Part shown: piece after piece, positions 32,953-44,895 of the stretch
Layout: every line of letters starts with the position of its first letter
Numbering within the stretch: position 1 is the first letter of the stretch
From: Dipteronia dyeriana
Lineage: Eukaryota; Streptophyta; Magnoliopsida; Sapindales; Sapindaceae
Length of the DNA: 64,000 nucleotides
Assembly (NCBI GenBank): GCA_032871835.1
Contig: CM065297.1
Span: 684,501-748,500 of the forward strand
Reading direction: 5' to 3'
Made by a program: the position numbers and the translations under genes
Notes under the pieces: generated by a model
Databases searched by the model: none
What the model saw: only the letters and a program-made list of their open reading frames with translations
Told to the model about the DNA's origin: nothing

Positions 32953-35029
32953 ATGAGTGAGCTTGGGATGAGCAAAGAGGGAGCATCAGGTATAAGACCA
33001 CATTTGCTTAAAGGTGATAATTATGCCTCATGGAAAGGCAAGTTGGAGTCTTATATTTATCAAATAGATGACCGTGCATGGATGGCGGTTGATGATGGGT
33101 ACATTCTTCCAAAGATGACCAATGATGATGGAGATGAAGTTCCCAAGCCTAAGTCTTTTTGGAGCTCACAAGAATTTGAAGCTTCCAAGTGGAACAACAA
33201 GGCAATGCATGCAATCTTGTGTGCCATGGATGACAACCAATACAAGTAGGTTTAAAATACTAGGTATGCAAAGGAGGCTTGGGAGATTCTACAAACGGCT
33301 CATGAAGGAACTGAAGTGGTCAAGGACTCCAAGCTTCAAGTCCTTCAAATGCAATTTGAGACCACCCATATTCGGATAGAAGGATCAAGCAAAAGATCAT
33401 GAGGTCACTCCCCAAGAGATTTGAATCCAAGGTGACGGCAGTGGAAGAAAATAGTAACTACAAGACTATGAAGCTGAGTGAAGTGATTGAAAGGCTTCTA
33501 GCCTATGAGTCTAGGTGGACTCCTACACCTATATCTCCTAAGAAGCAAAAGAACATAGCTTTGAAGACATCCAAAGTAAAGATAGAGGAGGATGACTCAG
33601 ATGAGGAGATGGCTATTATGGTGAAGAAATTCAAGAGGTTTATGAAACTTCACAAGAATGACACAAAGAAGAAGATTGAGCCAAGGCAAGAGAAACCTAC
33701 AAGAAAAGGCATTCAGTGCTATGAATGTAATGGGTTTGGTCATATAGCCACCGAGTGTACTAATTCAGAGAAGAAGAAGAAAGGAAAAGTGGTGGTTGCC
33801 TCATCAAGTGAGAGTGGAAATGAAGAAGATTCCTCAAGTGATGAAGAGGTTATTCTTAACTACACGGCTTTTGGAGCCTCCTTTGTCAAAGATGTAGAAA
33901 AAGGCAGCAAAGCCTTAAGTAGTGATCTTGAAAAAGGAGTGGATGAGAAAGTAGCTAAGAGAGTGATAAGTGAAGCTACTTATATTGATGATGCCAACAT
34001 AGCAACAAGTGACATTAGTGATGACTCTAGTGATAAGAGTTCTTCATCTCACTCCACAAATGGAAATGTAGAGAGTATGAACCTTGAAGGGTTCATTGAG
34101 CATTTTCAAAGCTCAAGGTTGAATATGGAGAAAGAGGTTCAAAAGCTAAAGGAAGAGAACCTCAAGATATCAACCGAAGTGACTCCCTTAAGTGAGAAAG
34201 TGAAGAATGGAACAAAAATGGAAGAAAGCTTGAAGGAGGAGCTTAGAGAAGCTAAACAGCTGATTGCTAAGATGACTTTGAGTACGGAGAAGCTTGACCA
34301 TATGTTGGGAGTTGGCAAGAAGCCAAGTGACAAGAGAGATTTAGAGTTTGAAGATGACAAGGAGATCTCAACTCCTAGCAAGACGGTATTTGTCAAGAGC
34401 ATGGACTTCAAAGAACCTCTTCCTCCACTTCATCCTAAGAAGAAAATTGAACTAGGAGAGTGTTCTAAAAATGTCCAAGTTAAAATGGCACCAAGAAGTC
34501 AACCTCAAGCTCAAGCTCAACCAAAGAGAGCACCTCAAGCAAGTATTCCTCAAACTAAAAGCCATCAAGCCAAGAAGCATTTCTTGTATGCCCAACTAAG
34601 GAAGCAATCTTCTCCAACTCAACAACAAAGGAGAAGAGAATCAATACCACACCAAAGGAAAGCTCAAGACATTGGAAAGCACCTTTGTCCTCACAAAGGA
34701 ATGGTATGACCCCTCATTTTATTCCTTCATGTCATTTTTGTGGTGTTGATGGTCATATTAGACCAAATTGCTTCAAGTACATTAACATGTGTAGAACTAA
34801 GAGCATGATTGAAAGAAAAAGGGGTAGAGCCAATATGCATGTGCCTAGGAAAGCTAGTGTTAATTATCCTAGGAGTAATATGATGATCTTGACCACTAGG
34901 AATGACAATGTGTCACCTAAGTGGATTAGAAAAGATAAACCCGCATGCCATTGTGCTAAGGTTTCACCCATAGGCTTAACTAGGTCAAATGGACTTGGTA
35001 AGCCTATAGGGACTCATATCCCCTCTTGA
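32953..35029 (+). pseudogene. Element C gag pseudogene
   Basis: The ATG at 32953 starts MSELGMSKEGASG, followed by a copia Gag domain of the UBN2 type (LLKGDNYASWKGKLESYI, WNNKAMHAILCAM). Two stops occur near 33247-33255, and part of the domain is missing near 33375. A long open frame follows (33399-34709) with LRSLP-type sequence (MRSLPKRFESKV), the zinc knuckle CYECNGFGHIATEC, an acidic/Ser-rich linker, a coiled coil (34080-34300) and a Gln/Pro-rich basic tail. After a frameshift, a second knuckle CHFCGVDGHIRPNC (34732-34773) precedes a stop at 35027. The 436-residue open stretch is the longest in the window. Protease and later domains never appear. Confidence 0.9.
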
Positions 35030-36226
35030 CTTGTTTTGATTGACCCCATATGGGGAGCTCAAGCAAAGAGAACAAATTGGCAATGCATTGTGCTCATTGA
35101 TAATATTTATGCTTCTTTATTAATTGCTTGAGATGATTGGTTGTAAATTTATTTTTTAATAAGTGTGTAACTTTACTTTACATGTAATCCATGCCTTATT
35201 TATGACCAAACATGCATTTTTGGAATAGGAGAATTGATTGGGAAAGTACATTTTGAATGACCTAGAATTGATCTCCATGACATGTTGATTCTTTATATGA
35301 CATGCTTTAAAGTAATATGCATGATGAAATTATTGAATGCTCTAAAATGAATGCAAAATTTATGTGTGAAAGCAATTATGAGACTTCAGTCAATAAGGAT
35401 CTTGTATCCAATTCAAGGATTTTACAATCCAAAAGTCTCTCTCTTTACTTGTCAAACAAGGCTACTATCATACGGGAATTCCACCCGGAAAAATCGAAAA
35501 GGGCGCAATAGTCGCTCATGTCTTGTTTTACTTGTAAAGGTTGATATAATTGTTCTTAAAATGAATTTATTTTACAATCTATATCCTTCTTATTCCATGA
35601 CAAAGGGTGAAATTGGTTTGAATTCTCTTGGAAACCCATGTCATTTTGCTTTGCCAAATACCATGGTTTGATCTTGATTACAACTTGTCTTGTATGCAAA
35701 GCATTCGTTCACACATTTTTTTTGTAATAAAACTCCTTATTCTCTCTTCTTAATTGAGTTGCATAAATTTGGTTTTATGATTATGCATATGTCTTGTGCC
35801 ATAAGCTCTCCTTGCTAATGCCTTCTTAAGGGGATACTCCTTTGTCTATCTCATGACAAAAAGGGGGAGTAGTGTGGATTTAGGGGGAAGTTAAGAGTTG
35901 CATATGAGAGGTGTTTGATTGAGGGGGAGTTAACCTATTTAGGGGGAAAATTTGCATTTGCATTGTTGATGCATGTTGCTTGTTTCTATTGAATGCAAAT
36001 TGCTCTTGTTTTTATGTCTTTGATCACCTCACATACACTTGTCTTGGAAAGTGTAGTTACTTTGTTTTGCAGGGATGATCATTCTTCAAGAGATGAAAGA
36101 TTGAAAGATTTAGTTTTAGGCATCTCTTGTAATATAGAATGTTATCATTTGTTGGCCTCTTGTTACTTGTTGTGAGGATACCTTGTGAGTGAGTGGTTTT
36201 GTCACGAAATAGCCAAAGGGGGAGAT
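35030..36226 (+). other. Element C 3' non-coding region and polypurine tract
   Basis: It is homologous to 15698-16904 of element E, from gaccccatatggggagctc onward. It contains several G-rich purine runs (gggggagt, 35860-35950) typical of SIRE 3' regions. The final aaagggggagat (36215-36226) primes at the LTR. Confidence 0.8.
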
Positions 36227-37897
36227 TGTAAGTTCCTCGGTTTTTGATTGGCTTATTTCGTTGACAACCACATTTTGGGATCAATATGTAAGGGTAGTTT
36301 TAGGTCTTCACTGCTCAAGTCCCTTCTCAAGCATCAAAGGTAAATTTACTTGCTTAATCTTCATTGAAGAGATTTAGTGCACACACTCACTCTCATGCAT
36401 TTTATTTTAATCATCTTGCTTGCATGCTTATTTTCCATTTTTTGTGTTTTGTGTGTATTGTTTTTATTTGAGTGTTGATTGTGTGTTTGTGCCTCAAAAT
36501 GAGGATTTTTCCTCTTTGCCGCGGTCTAGACCGCTCTCTGTACAGTGCCTTCGCCGCGGCCTGCACAACGGTGTTTGGCAGAGGATGCACGCTGTGTCTA
36601 CCGCGGTCTGTGCATAATGCCTAGGACGCGGTCTCCCAAGCAGAGTTTCCCAGTGTTGCACCACTGTTTCTACCGCGGTCTGGACAACTGCCTGTACCGC
36701 GGTTCAGACAGTGGAGATTCCCAGACGATGCACCGCTCATGCTACCTCGGTCTGGACACTTGCCTAGGGCGCGGCACGTACATCGATCATGACGGGAATC
36801 AGTTGCCCTTTGTCCAAAATGACGCCATTTCGTGTAGGGCTTCTTTATATAATGTCTCTTCTTATTCCTTGCTTTCTATGAGCCAAAAATCATATCTTTG
36901 AGTAGAAAATTAACTCCTAGAGAGAGAGAGCTTCCAAGAACTCATCTTGGCTCATCCAACCTTCAATCCATGAGCATCTAACATCTTCTTGCATCTTCCA
37001 AGCATGGATTCTCCTTGTTTTCATTGATTAGGTAATCTCTTCATGACCTAGAATTAATTGTTCCATTACTAGGCTATGTTTACCTAGAAATAGCATTAAT
37101 TACTCATTGATTGCATGCTTTTAAGTTTTATTGCATTTATAACATGCTTGAGTAGTTGTTTGTTGGTTGAGATTTATATTTTGTGATAGCTAGGGTTTGT
37201 GATCATTTTGCCCTTCTAGCTAAATCTCTATGCTTTGCATTTAGATATTTTTTAGGACTCATTGATTGCATTTAGTGATTGCATTATAGTCCTTGTCATG
37301 CTTAATGACAACATGTGTTGATTTGGCTTTTATGATAACTTCATAGGATTGCTTGTTCTATGTTTAGCTAAGCTTTATGACATGTCATTTAGTTATTGAT
37401 ATCTAGGATTACATTTATTGCCATCTCATAATCCTAGATAAGCATATAAGGTACCTTATCATTGTTTGTTGTTTGAATATCATCATATATTCACATAGGG
37501 TGTTTGACTCTTCATTGAGGTTAAGTCTTGTGACTAAGTGGTTAGTGCACAAGCAAGTAGATCGAGAATCACTATTAAGGCCCGTTGCGTAGAATGGAAG
37601 GGTTAGTAACTGGAGGGTGTGACGGGAGGTCAACCTAGGTGTTAAACGTTTATTCAATAGTGGATTTGAGGATCTAGTGTGGCGCACATATCAACCAGTG
37701 GTTTTTCCCATTTGGAGGGTTTCCACGTAAACATCAAGTGTTATTTATATTTCCGTACTTTATACTTGATGTTGTATGTTTATTTTGTTGGGGTAATTTG
37801 TTTTAATATTAATTAATCGAAAAATTGGTAATTGATTCGATTAAAACCTATTCACCCCCCCTCTAGGTTATAGACACACACTTTCTAGGGAATTTCA
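36227..37897 (+). repeat. 3' LTR of element C
   Basis: 1671 bp from TGTAAGTTCCTCGG to GGGAATTTCA, TATA box at 36846-36853, GC-rich module at 36515-36785. The remainder of element B's LTR follows directly. Confidence 0.93.
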
Positions 37898-38698
37898 TTG
37901 TTGGTAAAATCTGAAGAATGAAGAGTCAGCATAACTACCCAAAAATACAGGAATTAGAGATACCACATCACCAAGAGCCATCCTTCCTGAACCTACCTAA
38001 TCTAACCAAAGACAGTCTCATATAGTTGGTTCAAAACCCCCGATCGGGATTGAATAACCTAGTCAGGAAAACTAGCTAATCGAGTAGAGAGGACTTGATC
38101 GGGACTATTTGATCGGGATAAAAGAATCTTGTCGGGATAAGATAACTGGTCAATTGAACAATAAGTGAGAGACACTAAAGACAACTACGAATCAAATATG
38201 AAGACACAAACAAAGAATCTAGAGTCGTATTCTTATAAGGAAATACCCTTATTTCCTCTTCAGTGCCAGAGAATTCTATTCAGGAAAGAACTTAAGGCTT
38301 CCAAAAAGATAAACCCCAAACAGGAAAGAAGAAAAATACGACTTCAATAAGTAACCAGTCCTAATTAAACATTATCACCTTTCCTTATTTGTATAACGAT
38401 GATTAGGGTTCTATGCACATATAAATAGACACATAATCTCATAGTGAAAGAGAGATAGACATGAGAACATATAGAAAATATACGAGAAAGAGAAAATGAG
38501 AGATTGAGTGTGTAATCATCTCATTATAGTGAATTCTTATCGTCGTCACCGGCAACCATGGATGTTTCCCCACCTTGGGGTTTTACCACGTAAAATTTTC
38601 ATGTTTCTTTTAACTTGTTAACTATTCATAATTTGATATTGTGTGATTTCATATACACTCTGTCCTATGTGTGATCCATCCAAAAATCACCATCAACA
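37898..38698 (+). repeat. 3' LTR of element B, main part
   Basis: After the ttgtt duplication it continues the LTR begun at 31136, ending in CATCAACA. It is homologous to 49028-49967 (shared gtcagcat, ctggtca-ttgaacaat and caaggattagggtt-like blocks). It contains several gatcggga words and the TATA box tataaata at 38420-38427. Confidence 0.88.
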
Positions 38699-40113
38699 GA
38701 TGTATCTTTGACTTTTTCTGTTTTAAGCTCTTTATCTTTTCTTGGTTCACTGTTCTTCTTAGTGAAACCATTCCAGAGAATTGTGATGGACTTTGCTTGT
38801 TTATTATGGCTTGGGAATTTTCCTGGTTCACTCATTTACTTAGCTTCTGCCAGTTGCCCGATTTGATTTACCATCTTCCTCAATGAAGCATCAATGTTTA
38901 GAAATCTGAAGTTATGAACTTGTTGGGAGTCTTGAAACTGTTTTTCTTGCAGAATCATTCTCTGATCCAAACTTTGTACAAATTGCTTCAATGTATCTTC
39001 TAATGACAGGTTCACGGGCTTAGATACATGATTCTGCTGAGCACTGGAGTTATAATTTCTCTGGACATAGTTGTTGTTGTTTCTTCATTGATTCTCGGTG
39101 CTTCGATTGTTGGTCTAAGAGAAGTTTGGATTATTTCTCCACCCTTGATTGTAAGTATTTGAAAAGGGATCATTCTGAGGTCTCGAATTGAGATTATTCA
39201 TGGCTTGCACTTCTTCCTCATCATTAAGTCTAGGACCTCTTGCTTAAATGGTTCCGCACCATACCCTAGTTGCTCATAGCCCTGGTGTCGCTCTTCTCTC
39301 ATTTGTCCCACCTGATTGACAAGTAACTCGATATACTTTTGGATCTGTGACACTTGCATTAAGTTTATGGCTCTAGCATCTATTTCATAAAACTCGTTCC
39401 TTCTCATAGAACTCTTCTCGTTCCTTCTTGTTAATGATGGATCCTCCACATGTATTATTTACCAAAAACGTTGAGACATCATTTAGTCCATCATAGAACC
39501 CTTGACAGAGTTGGTGAATCTGATATTCGTGCTGAGGACAATAAAAAAGAAGCATCTTGTAATGCTCTCAGGCTTCATAGAATGTCTCTTGTTCCCCTTG
39601 GAAGAAATTAGTAATCTTGGACCTGATCTCACTGGTTTTTTGGGGAGAATAGAATTTGTCAGTAAGCTTCCCTACCACCTCTTCCCATGTTGTTAATAAG
39701 GCTATAGGCAAAGTCAAAAGCCATGTCTTCTCCTTATCCTTGAGATCATATGGAATACACCTTATACGCAGCTGGTTTTCAGTCACTCCACTGTTTGGAA
39801 AAACTGGAATTGCTGCATAGAATTCTCTGAGGAATTGAAGCACATCTTCATTCGGTAACCCATGGAAGGCAGGTAGCAAGTTGTTGTGAAAACTTTTTAG
39901 CTCGTAGTTCCTCGCGACCTCATATAGTGCAATGCAAAATGGGTGATTATCAATAATGGACTTACAGTAATCCTTTATGGTTTTGATGGGGATAGCTGGT
40001 GGATCAGGAACCTGTTGAATATCGCGATTTCCATCGTCTACCATTGCTCTTTGTTGAATACAATCATTGTTGTCATTCAACGGTTCTCCTTGCAGTGATC
40101 TTATACCATTCAT
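38699..40113 (-). pseudogene. Element D gag pseudogene (Athila type)
   Basis: On the minus strand it is open from 40113 for 181 residues, with the core retrotransposon Gag domain: LRIRCIPYDLKDKEKTWLL, LTTWEEVVGKLTDKFYSP, then KTSEIRSKITNFFQGEQETF. After a stop it continues with YCPQHEYQIHQLCQGFYDGL and the CGGSI-type motif, a QVGQMREE-type segment, and an Asn-rich stretch. Near 38900-38700 it shows NFRFLNIDASLRKMVNQIGQ, the characteristic Athila Gag C-terminus. It is cut by the end of element B's LTR at 38698. Confidence 0.87.
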
Positions 40114-40298
40114 TCACTGTTGAAACCTGAAACAAAATATTGACACACGGTAAACTACGAAGAGAACAAAAATAAAAATAAAAACTAAAATCTAAAAATT
40201 AACGACTTGATTACCTAACTAACTAAATTAATTAGCTAAAACTAAAACTAGAATTGACCAACAAACTCAACCAGCCCCCAGCAGTAGCGCCAAAAGCC
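40114..40298 (-). other. Leader and primer binding site of element D
   Basis: Minus strand, next to the LTR end: GGCTTTTGGCGCTACTGCTG, a decayed form of the TGGCGCC-type site used by Athila elements. A short AT-rich leader separates it from gag. Confidence 0.65.
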
Positions 40299-41684
40299 TG
40301 ATGTGTAAATTCGTGTTTTATAAAAACAATACTCGCAAGTGCACGAATCATGAAGATATCGTACAACGGCAAGTAAAGATCGTTCCCATAAGGACTAGAG
40401 ATTTAATGATTTAAACCTAATTCTAATTAAAGAGAAATTTAAAATAACCAAGAAATTTTTGAAGATTGAATTAAAACTAAATCTAAATTAAATTAATCTA
40501 AGAAAGAAATTGAGAATTTTAGGCTTGTGATCAATGGAAAGAAAAACTAGGTCATTAATGCTCCCCAACTATATCTACTCAATGTTTCAAAATGACTTTG
40601 AAAAAGATGTTAATCAAGTTAGGGGTTCATTCTTATCTTTGGTATGATTGTTACTGTATGATCTTGGGATGAATCAAGTGTTCTTAGTAATAATTTACCC
40701 ATAGATCAATGGTGCAAACTACAACCGAAGACCCATTAAGAGCAAGAACAATGAACCAAAACCTACTTGTATAAATCAATGCTAAGATCAGTTTTATCCA
40801 TTCAACTGAATATTAATTAATATTACGTATAGATCAATACTTAAACCTCAATCATTAAATTATTAAAACCATATATTCATGCCAACGTATGGTCATGCAC
40901 CAAAAAGAATAAAGAATTAAGACCTAAGATGAATTGAATTAATCAAAACTTGATTTAATTAAATATAGTCAATTCTAATAAAAAAACATTCATAGAGGTT
41001 CACATTGACTCCCCAATACGGAGTTATCTATGCATCATAAAATAAAAGAATGGGAAAAAGAAAAGATAGAACCTATTGAATACTTCAAGCCATCGATTGA
41101 AATCTTTTTAATCTTCAATCTTCTGTTGTGTAAAGATGGTGAGAGAATTCTTGTAAGGTGTTTGCAGAAGAAAATAATGGTTGAAAAGGCCAAATTTTTT
41201 TCCTCTTTTGAAAAAGAAAAAGAAATCTATATATAGGTCATCCACCAACTTAGGTTTCAGAATTCCCTATAAAACAAGGAATGCACACAACAGCTCCCTA
41301 GACCGTGGCACGGGCACCTTGCACAGGTTGCGGTACTCCAAACGTTGTGCTCTTTGGTCGTTTCCGCAGTGTCAACCGCTGTGTATATAAGTACTTTGCC
41401 ACGGTCTAGACCACAGCTGTGAAAGATGAAATGCTTGGACTTCTCTGCTAGATACGACGTAGTAGAGGCTATGCTTAGGCAGAGACCTATGCAGCTGAAA
41501 ATTACAGAATTGCCCAATATATTCTCAACAAACTCCATTCTTTGCAAGTATCACCAAACGCCTCAAAACCAAAGTTAATAACCTAGACATGCTTAATAAA
41601 TAAATTACATAACCTATATTGCTCAAGAGTGACAAGCTTATTACATAGGAAAAATAGGAGAATATATATATAATAAGCTGATCA
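40299..41684 (-). repeat. 5' LTR of element D
   Basis: 1386 bp, on the minus strand starting TGATCAGCTTATTA at 41684 and ending ACACATCA at 40299. It is homologous to the 3' LTR at 19484-20618. The minus-strand TATA box is at 41227-41235, with the GC-rich module at 41280-41430 upstream of it. Confidence 0.88.
41280..41430 (-). promoter_or_regulatory. GC-rich U3 module in the element D 5' LTR
   Basis: It contains ctagaccgtgg, gttgcggta, accgctgtg and ccacggtctagacca, close variants of the words in the copia LTRs of C and E. It sits 45-200 bases upstream of the minus-strand TATA box. Confidence 0.58.
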
Positions 41685-43500
41685 CTTTATATGATCACAA
41701 ACTTTTTTCCTCTTTTTACTAAGCACCCTCTTTCATTCTTCTCTTCCTCTAGTCCATTCACATTAAATTCTACCTTTTTACCCCCACAACTAAGAGATAA
41801 ATGTCTCAAAACCACATTAACAATCATTCCTACTGTGGCCATGAAGGACCTTCCCAAGAGCAATTTTCAATCCCTCTCATCAGATTTATCTTCATTCACC
41901 TCTAAAATCACAACATTCATAGATACCTTGAGCCCATGTATATCCATCTGTACAACTTCAATTATGGCCACTAGGGCCTGAGTTGAATTATCAGTCATCC
42001 TTAAGGTGATTAAGATAGACTTGATAGAGTCCATCTTCAATTGCCTATACACTTGGAGGGGCATCATGTTAATCCTTGCCCCCATATCGAGGATTGCCTC
42101 CATGACACCTGAATCTGATATGCTCACCAGTATAATGAAGCTCTCAGGGTCTTCCAACTATAATGGGATGATCTCCCTAACCAAATGTTCATTATCCCTT
42201 GTAGTCATCACTCCATCCATAGAATTCTCACCCAATTTGCATGACTCAAGTGCAACTCTTCCCTTGTCAGACTCTTCATTCTTATATTGTACCACCTCTA
42301 CAACCTTTGCATGCTCATTCCCACTCACCGATTTTCCTTTTTCTTCCTTGAGTAGGGACCCTGTTATATGAGCCAAGTAAGTCTCCATTCTTCTGAGAGA
42401 AGCATCAATACCAAGGTTCCTCTGATCATTGGAGTCAATATAGTTCGGTAGTTTCTGATGAATTGCATTTTGAATGTTAATGAAGTCTTGGTTAGATTTT
42501 TTGTGGCACTGTACCAACTATTTTATCATTTCTTCAAATGTCTTGATCCTGGTTTGATAATAACCTGACTGATTGTTGAAATTTGTTAAAGAGTGATTTT
42601 CTATATTCTTCCACTGGTTGCTTGTACCACTCTAACTGTTGTACCTATTATAACCTTGGTCCTGAAATCTTTGATTATGGTTATAGTTTTTGTTGTTGCT
42701 CCATGAGAAATTCGGATGACTTCTCCAACCTGGAATGTATGTACTGGAGTAAGGGTCAATTCTCTATCATTGAAAGCCTCCCGACACTTGAACCTCAACT
42801 TGCTTACATTGACCTTCCTGTAACATTAAGTCACTCACAACTTAGTTCACTTGCACACCGTACTTGTACAAATTATCACTAAGTCCTTCACGGATTTCAT
42901 TTCCTTCGTCATCCTAGACATTACAATCGCAACACCTGTGTTTCCATCAATTTCTATCTTGCCATCTCTTCTTGTGTTGGAGGATCTCTACTGTGAATTT
43001 GGGACCAACTTCTCCATAATCTCGTAAGCCTCTGGGGCCCTCTCATCGGCAATTATGCCTCCACAAGCATTGTCCACTATCATCTGGGTGATATTGGAGA
43101 GTCCCTAGTTAAAGAAAGTGACCTTCAATTCATCTGAATAGATTTGTGGTGGCACTTGTTCTAGCAGAAGGTTGAATCTCTCTTATGCTTTATGAAATGG
43201 CTCACCGTCCTCCTCACTGAATGTAGTAATCTTTATCTTAAATTAGCAGTTGGGAAAAATTTGTTGTAGAAATCTTTGCACACCTAGGGCCATTTGGTGA
43301 GAGTCCCTAGCCTTAATGCCGTATACCACTGCATGGCACGGTCCTTCAAGTAATATTGGAAACATCTTTTGGGTTTGCTTGATTCCATATAAAAAAATTC
43401 TTTCTTTGTAATGTCTAGTTGCTTAGTAGGTTCATGATCTATATGAGCTTCAAAGAAGAAAATCAACTTCTCATGTAAAGTTCGTCATCAAGAGGATTGA
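41685..43500 (-). pseudogene. Element I: reversed gypsy gag-protease remnant (Athila-like)
   Basis: On the minus strand, Gag starts near 43500 (FFEAHIDHEPTKQL, CFQYYLKDRAMQWYTALRLG). It continues in broken frames through a CGGIIADERAPEAYEI-type motif and an Asn-rich region. Near 42430 comes LGIDASLRRMETYLAHITGS. The protease lies at 42157-41867 and beyond: FIILVSISDSGVMEAILDMG with LDMGARINMMP as its active-site region (the usual LDLGA-S), then LLLGRSFMATVG. The sequence stops at the LTR of element D. It differs clearly from D's own gag, so it is a second element, probably the one D inserted into. Confidence 0.8.
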
Positions 43501-44895
43501 TGCTTACTTGGATGCTATGCTATCAAGATTCTTCTTCCTCCACACACATTGCATTCATTTGTGTCCCTGCATCATTGTGCTTAATTTATATAACACATTC
43601 ACACATTTTTCGAAGTATGCACATGCATTAGATGTAATTTGACAACTTTTGTAAAATTACATGTTCTAGGACTATCTCTAGGAAATGACATACTTGTGTT
43701 TTCTTGTGTTTGTTTGTTTATGTTTTATGGACTTTGGACTTGAAATTCGTCTAAAACTGTTCCTTATTGAGTTTTGTTCTATTTGGATATTCATTCATTT
43801 GATTACGAGTTCCGAGTAAAAAGTTATGAAACTTTCTAGTCACTTACCATACATTGTCTTCGTCTTCATGTATCGAGTCGAATTCATCATTTCTAACCTA
43901 AGAGAATTGTCAAAGAATGCAAAGGGAGCTCAAAGGGATAAGGCGATGGACGAAGGCCAACAATCCTCACCACCCCCCCCCCGAGGTGGCGTATGGGTAT
44001 CTCTGGGGGGTGAGGTGGAGAGATGGCTTTCCTATCCCAAAATGCCCTTCTCTCCATATCACTTTTCCTTTTCTTTAAATATATTTCCTCTCTCATTATC
44101 TTATAAGTTAAAAAGTTGATGAATTGAAGAGCAAGTGCAGAAAATTTCTTCAAAGTCTTTGATTTTCATTTTGGTGACATCTCTCTCAATTCAACTCTAA
44201 TTTAATAGATTCCAAAACCAAAATCGTTGGTCTTGAGGAGAGGAACAAACCCCAAGCAATTTCAAAGCTAATTGATGTCTTAAGTTTCCACTAATGATCA
44301 AATTTATAACTCATAATTTTATCATTTGTAGGTGAATCTTTCTCTTCTCTTTTTTTCTTTTACGGTCATCTTAATGAATGTTCTTATTTGATTAAGAAAC
44401 ATGTCTAGAATGAGTTTGATTCCATTTTGTGGTTTATCTGGATGAGTTTTTGAGTTTAGCTTGTGTGATGTTCATTGAATATATTTTTGCTAAACTTGAT
44501 AAGCATGAACTTGATTTTAGAAATATCTTTGTGTGCTTGTGATTGATTGTGATTTTCCAGGTTTAGATACATGTTTTAAGAACTAAGTCATTTTAAATTG
44601 AGATTTCTATTAATTTAATATAGTTCTTATGTGATAAACATGCTTAAATTTCTTGATATATTTGTGATTGATCGTTGAAAGACATATCTAGCTATCTAGT
44701 TGCATGTTCGTAGAGTTTGATTGATCTACATTCTCTATTTGTTTGTCAATGCATGTTTGCACTTCACTTAGATCATTTCCTTGTAAAAGGTTGAAGTCTC
44801 TTGTTGAAGTGAGTGAAGCTTTGACTTGAGCAAGAAAATTGGCTAGGAAAGTGTTCCGAATAGCCAAGCAAGAAGTCTTAACTAAAGTCGGGAGG
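43501..44895. other. Unassigned AT-rich segment, possibly LTR-like
   Basis: No coding sequence is supported. A C(10) tract with gaggtggcg (43975-43995) and a pyrimidine-rich stretch with ttaaatatatttcc (44075) resemble the promoter-proximal part of an LTR. The following part resembles a leader (gaggagaggaacaaacccc, 44235). It could be the leader/LTR of element I or an independent solo LTR; the ends cannot be set by eye. Confidence 0.3.

Larger units (their letters stand above)
31140..37897 (+). mobile_element. Element C: SIRE/Maximus-like copia, gag-only (non-autonomous)
   Basis: It has complete paired LTRs (31143-32820 and 36227-37897), an initiator-Met primer site, gag with two zinc knuckles, a 3' non-coding region and the polypurine tract aaagggggagat. 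There is no protease, integrase, RT or RNase H. At 6.76 kb it is far shorter than a full SIRE element. It is inserted after the first four bases of the 3' LTR of element B. A flanking ttgtt (31135-31139 and 37898-37902) looks like the 5-bp target duplication, with two or three extra T at the left junction. Confidence 0.9.
23545..38698 (+). mobile_element. Element B: Tat-lineage gypsy element, 5'-truncated, interrupted by element C
   Basis: It starts abruptly inside RT (VYVDDML) and continues with RNase H, second RNase H, integrase, a 3' region with an antisense gene, a polypurine tract at 31121-31135 and the 3' LTR. The LTR is split: its first four bases (31136-31139) lie left of element C and the rest at 37898-38698. 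The LTR is closely related to 49028-49967 of element F. The 5' LTR, gag, protease and most of RT are missing, lost together with pol of element D. Confidence 0.87.
19484..41684 (-). mobile_element. Element D: Athila-type Ty3/gypsy element, reversed and interrupted by element B
   Basis: Read on the minus strand from the right: 5' LTR (41684-40299), primer site, gag (40113-38699), a break filled by element B (38698-23545), a third ORF (23531-22377), a non-coding region, a polypurine tract (20630-20619) and the 3' LTR (20618-19484, end missing). The two LTRs are clearly homologous. Pol of D is absent. The primer site and TTTGGGGG-type tract are typical of Athila elements. D abuts gag-protease remnant I at 41685. 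Confidence 0.8.

Noticed and set aside
36057..36284. Minus-strand open frame across the polypurine tract and LTR start of C
   Set aside because: It crosses a functional retrotransposon border and has no family resemblance.
41691..42882. Several plus-strand open frames of 96-121 codons
   Set aside because: They lie exactly opposite the gag-protease remnant of element I, whose minus-strand protein matches known motifs (LDMGA, LLLGRSFMATVG). The plus-strand products show no recognisable pattern.
43826..44119. Open frames on both strands across the C tract near 43980
   Set aside because: The homopolymer gives Pro/Gly runs without stops. There is no conserved motif and the segment looks non-coding.
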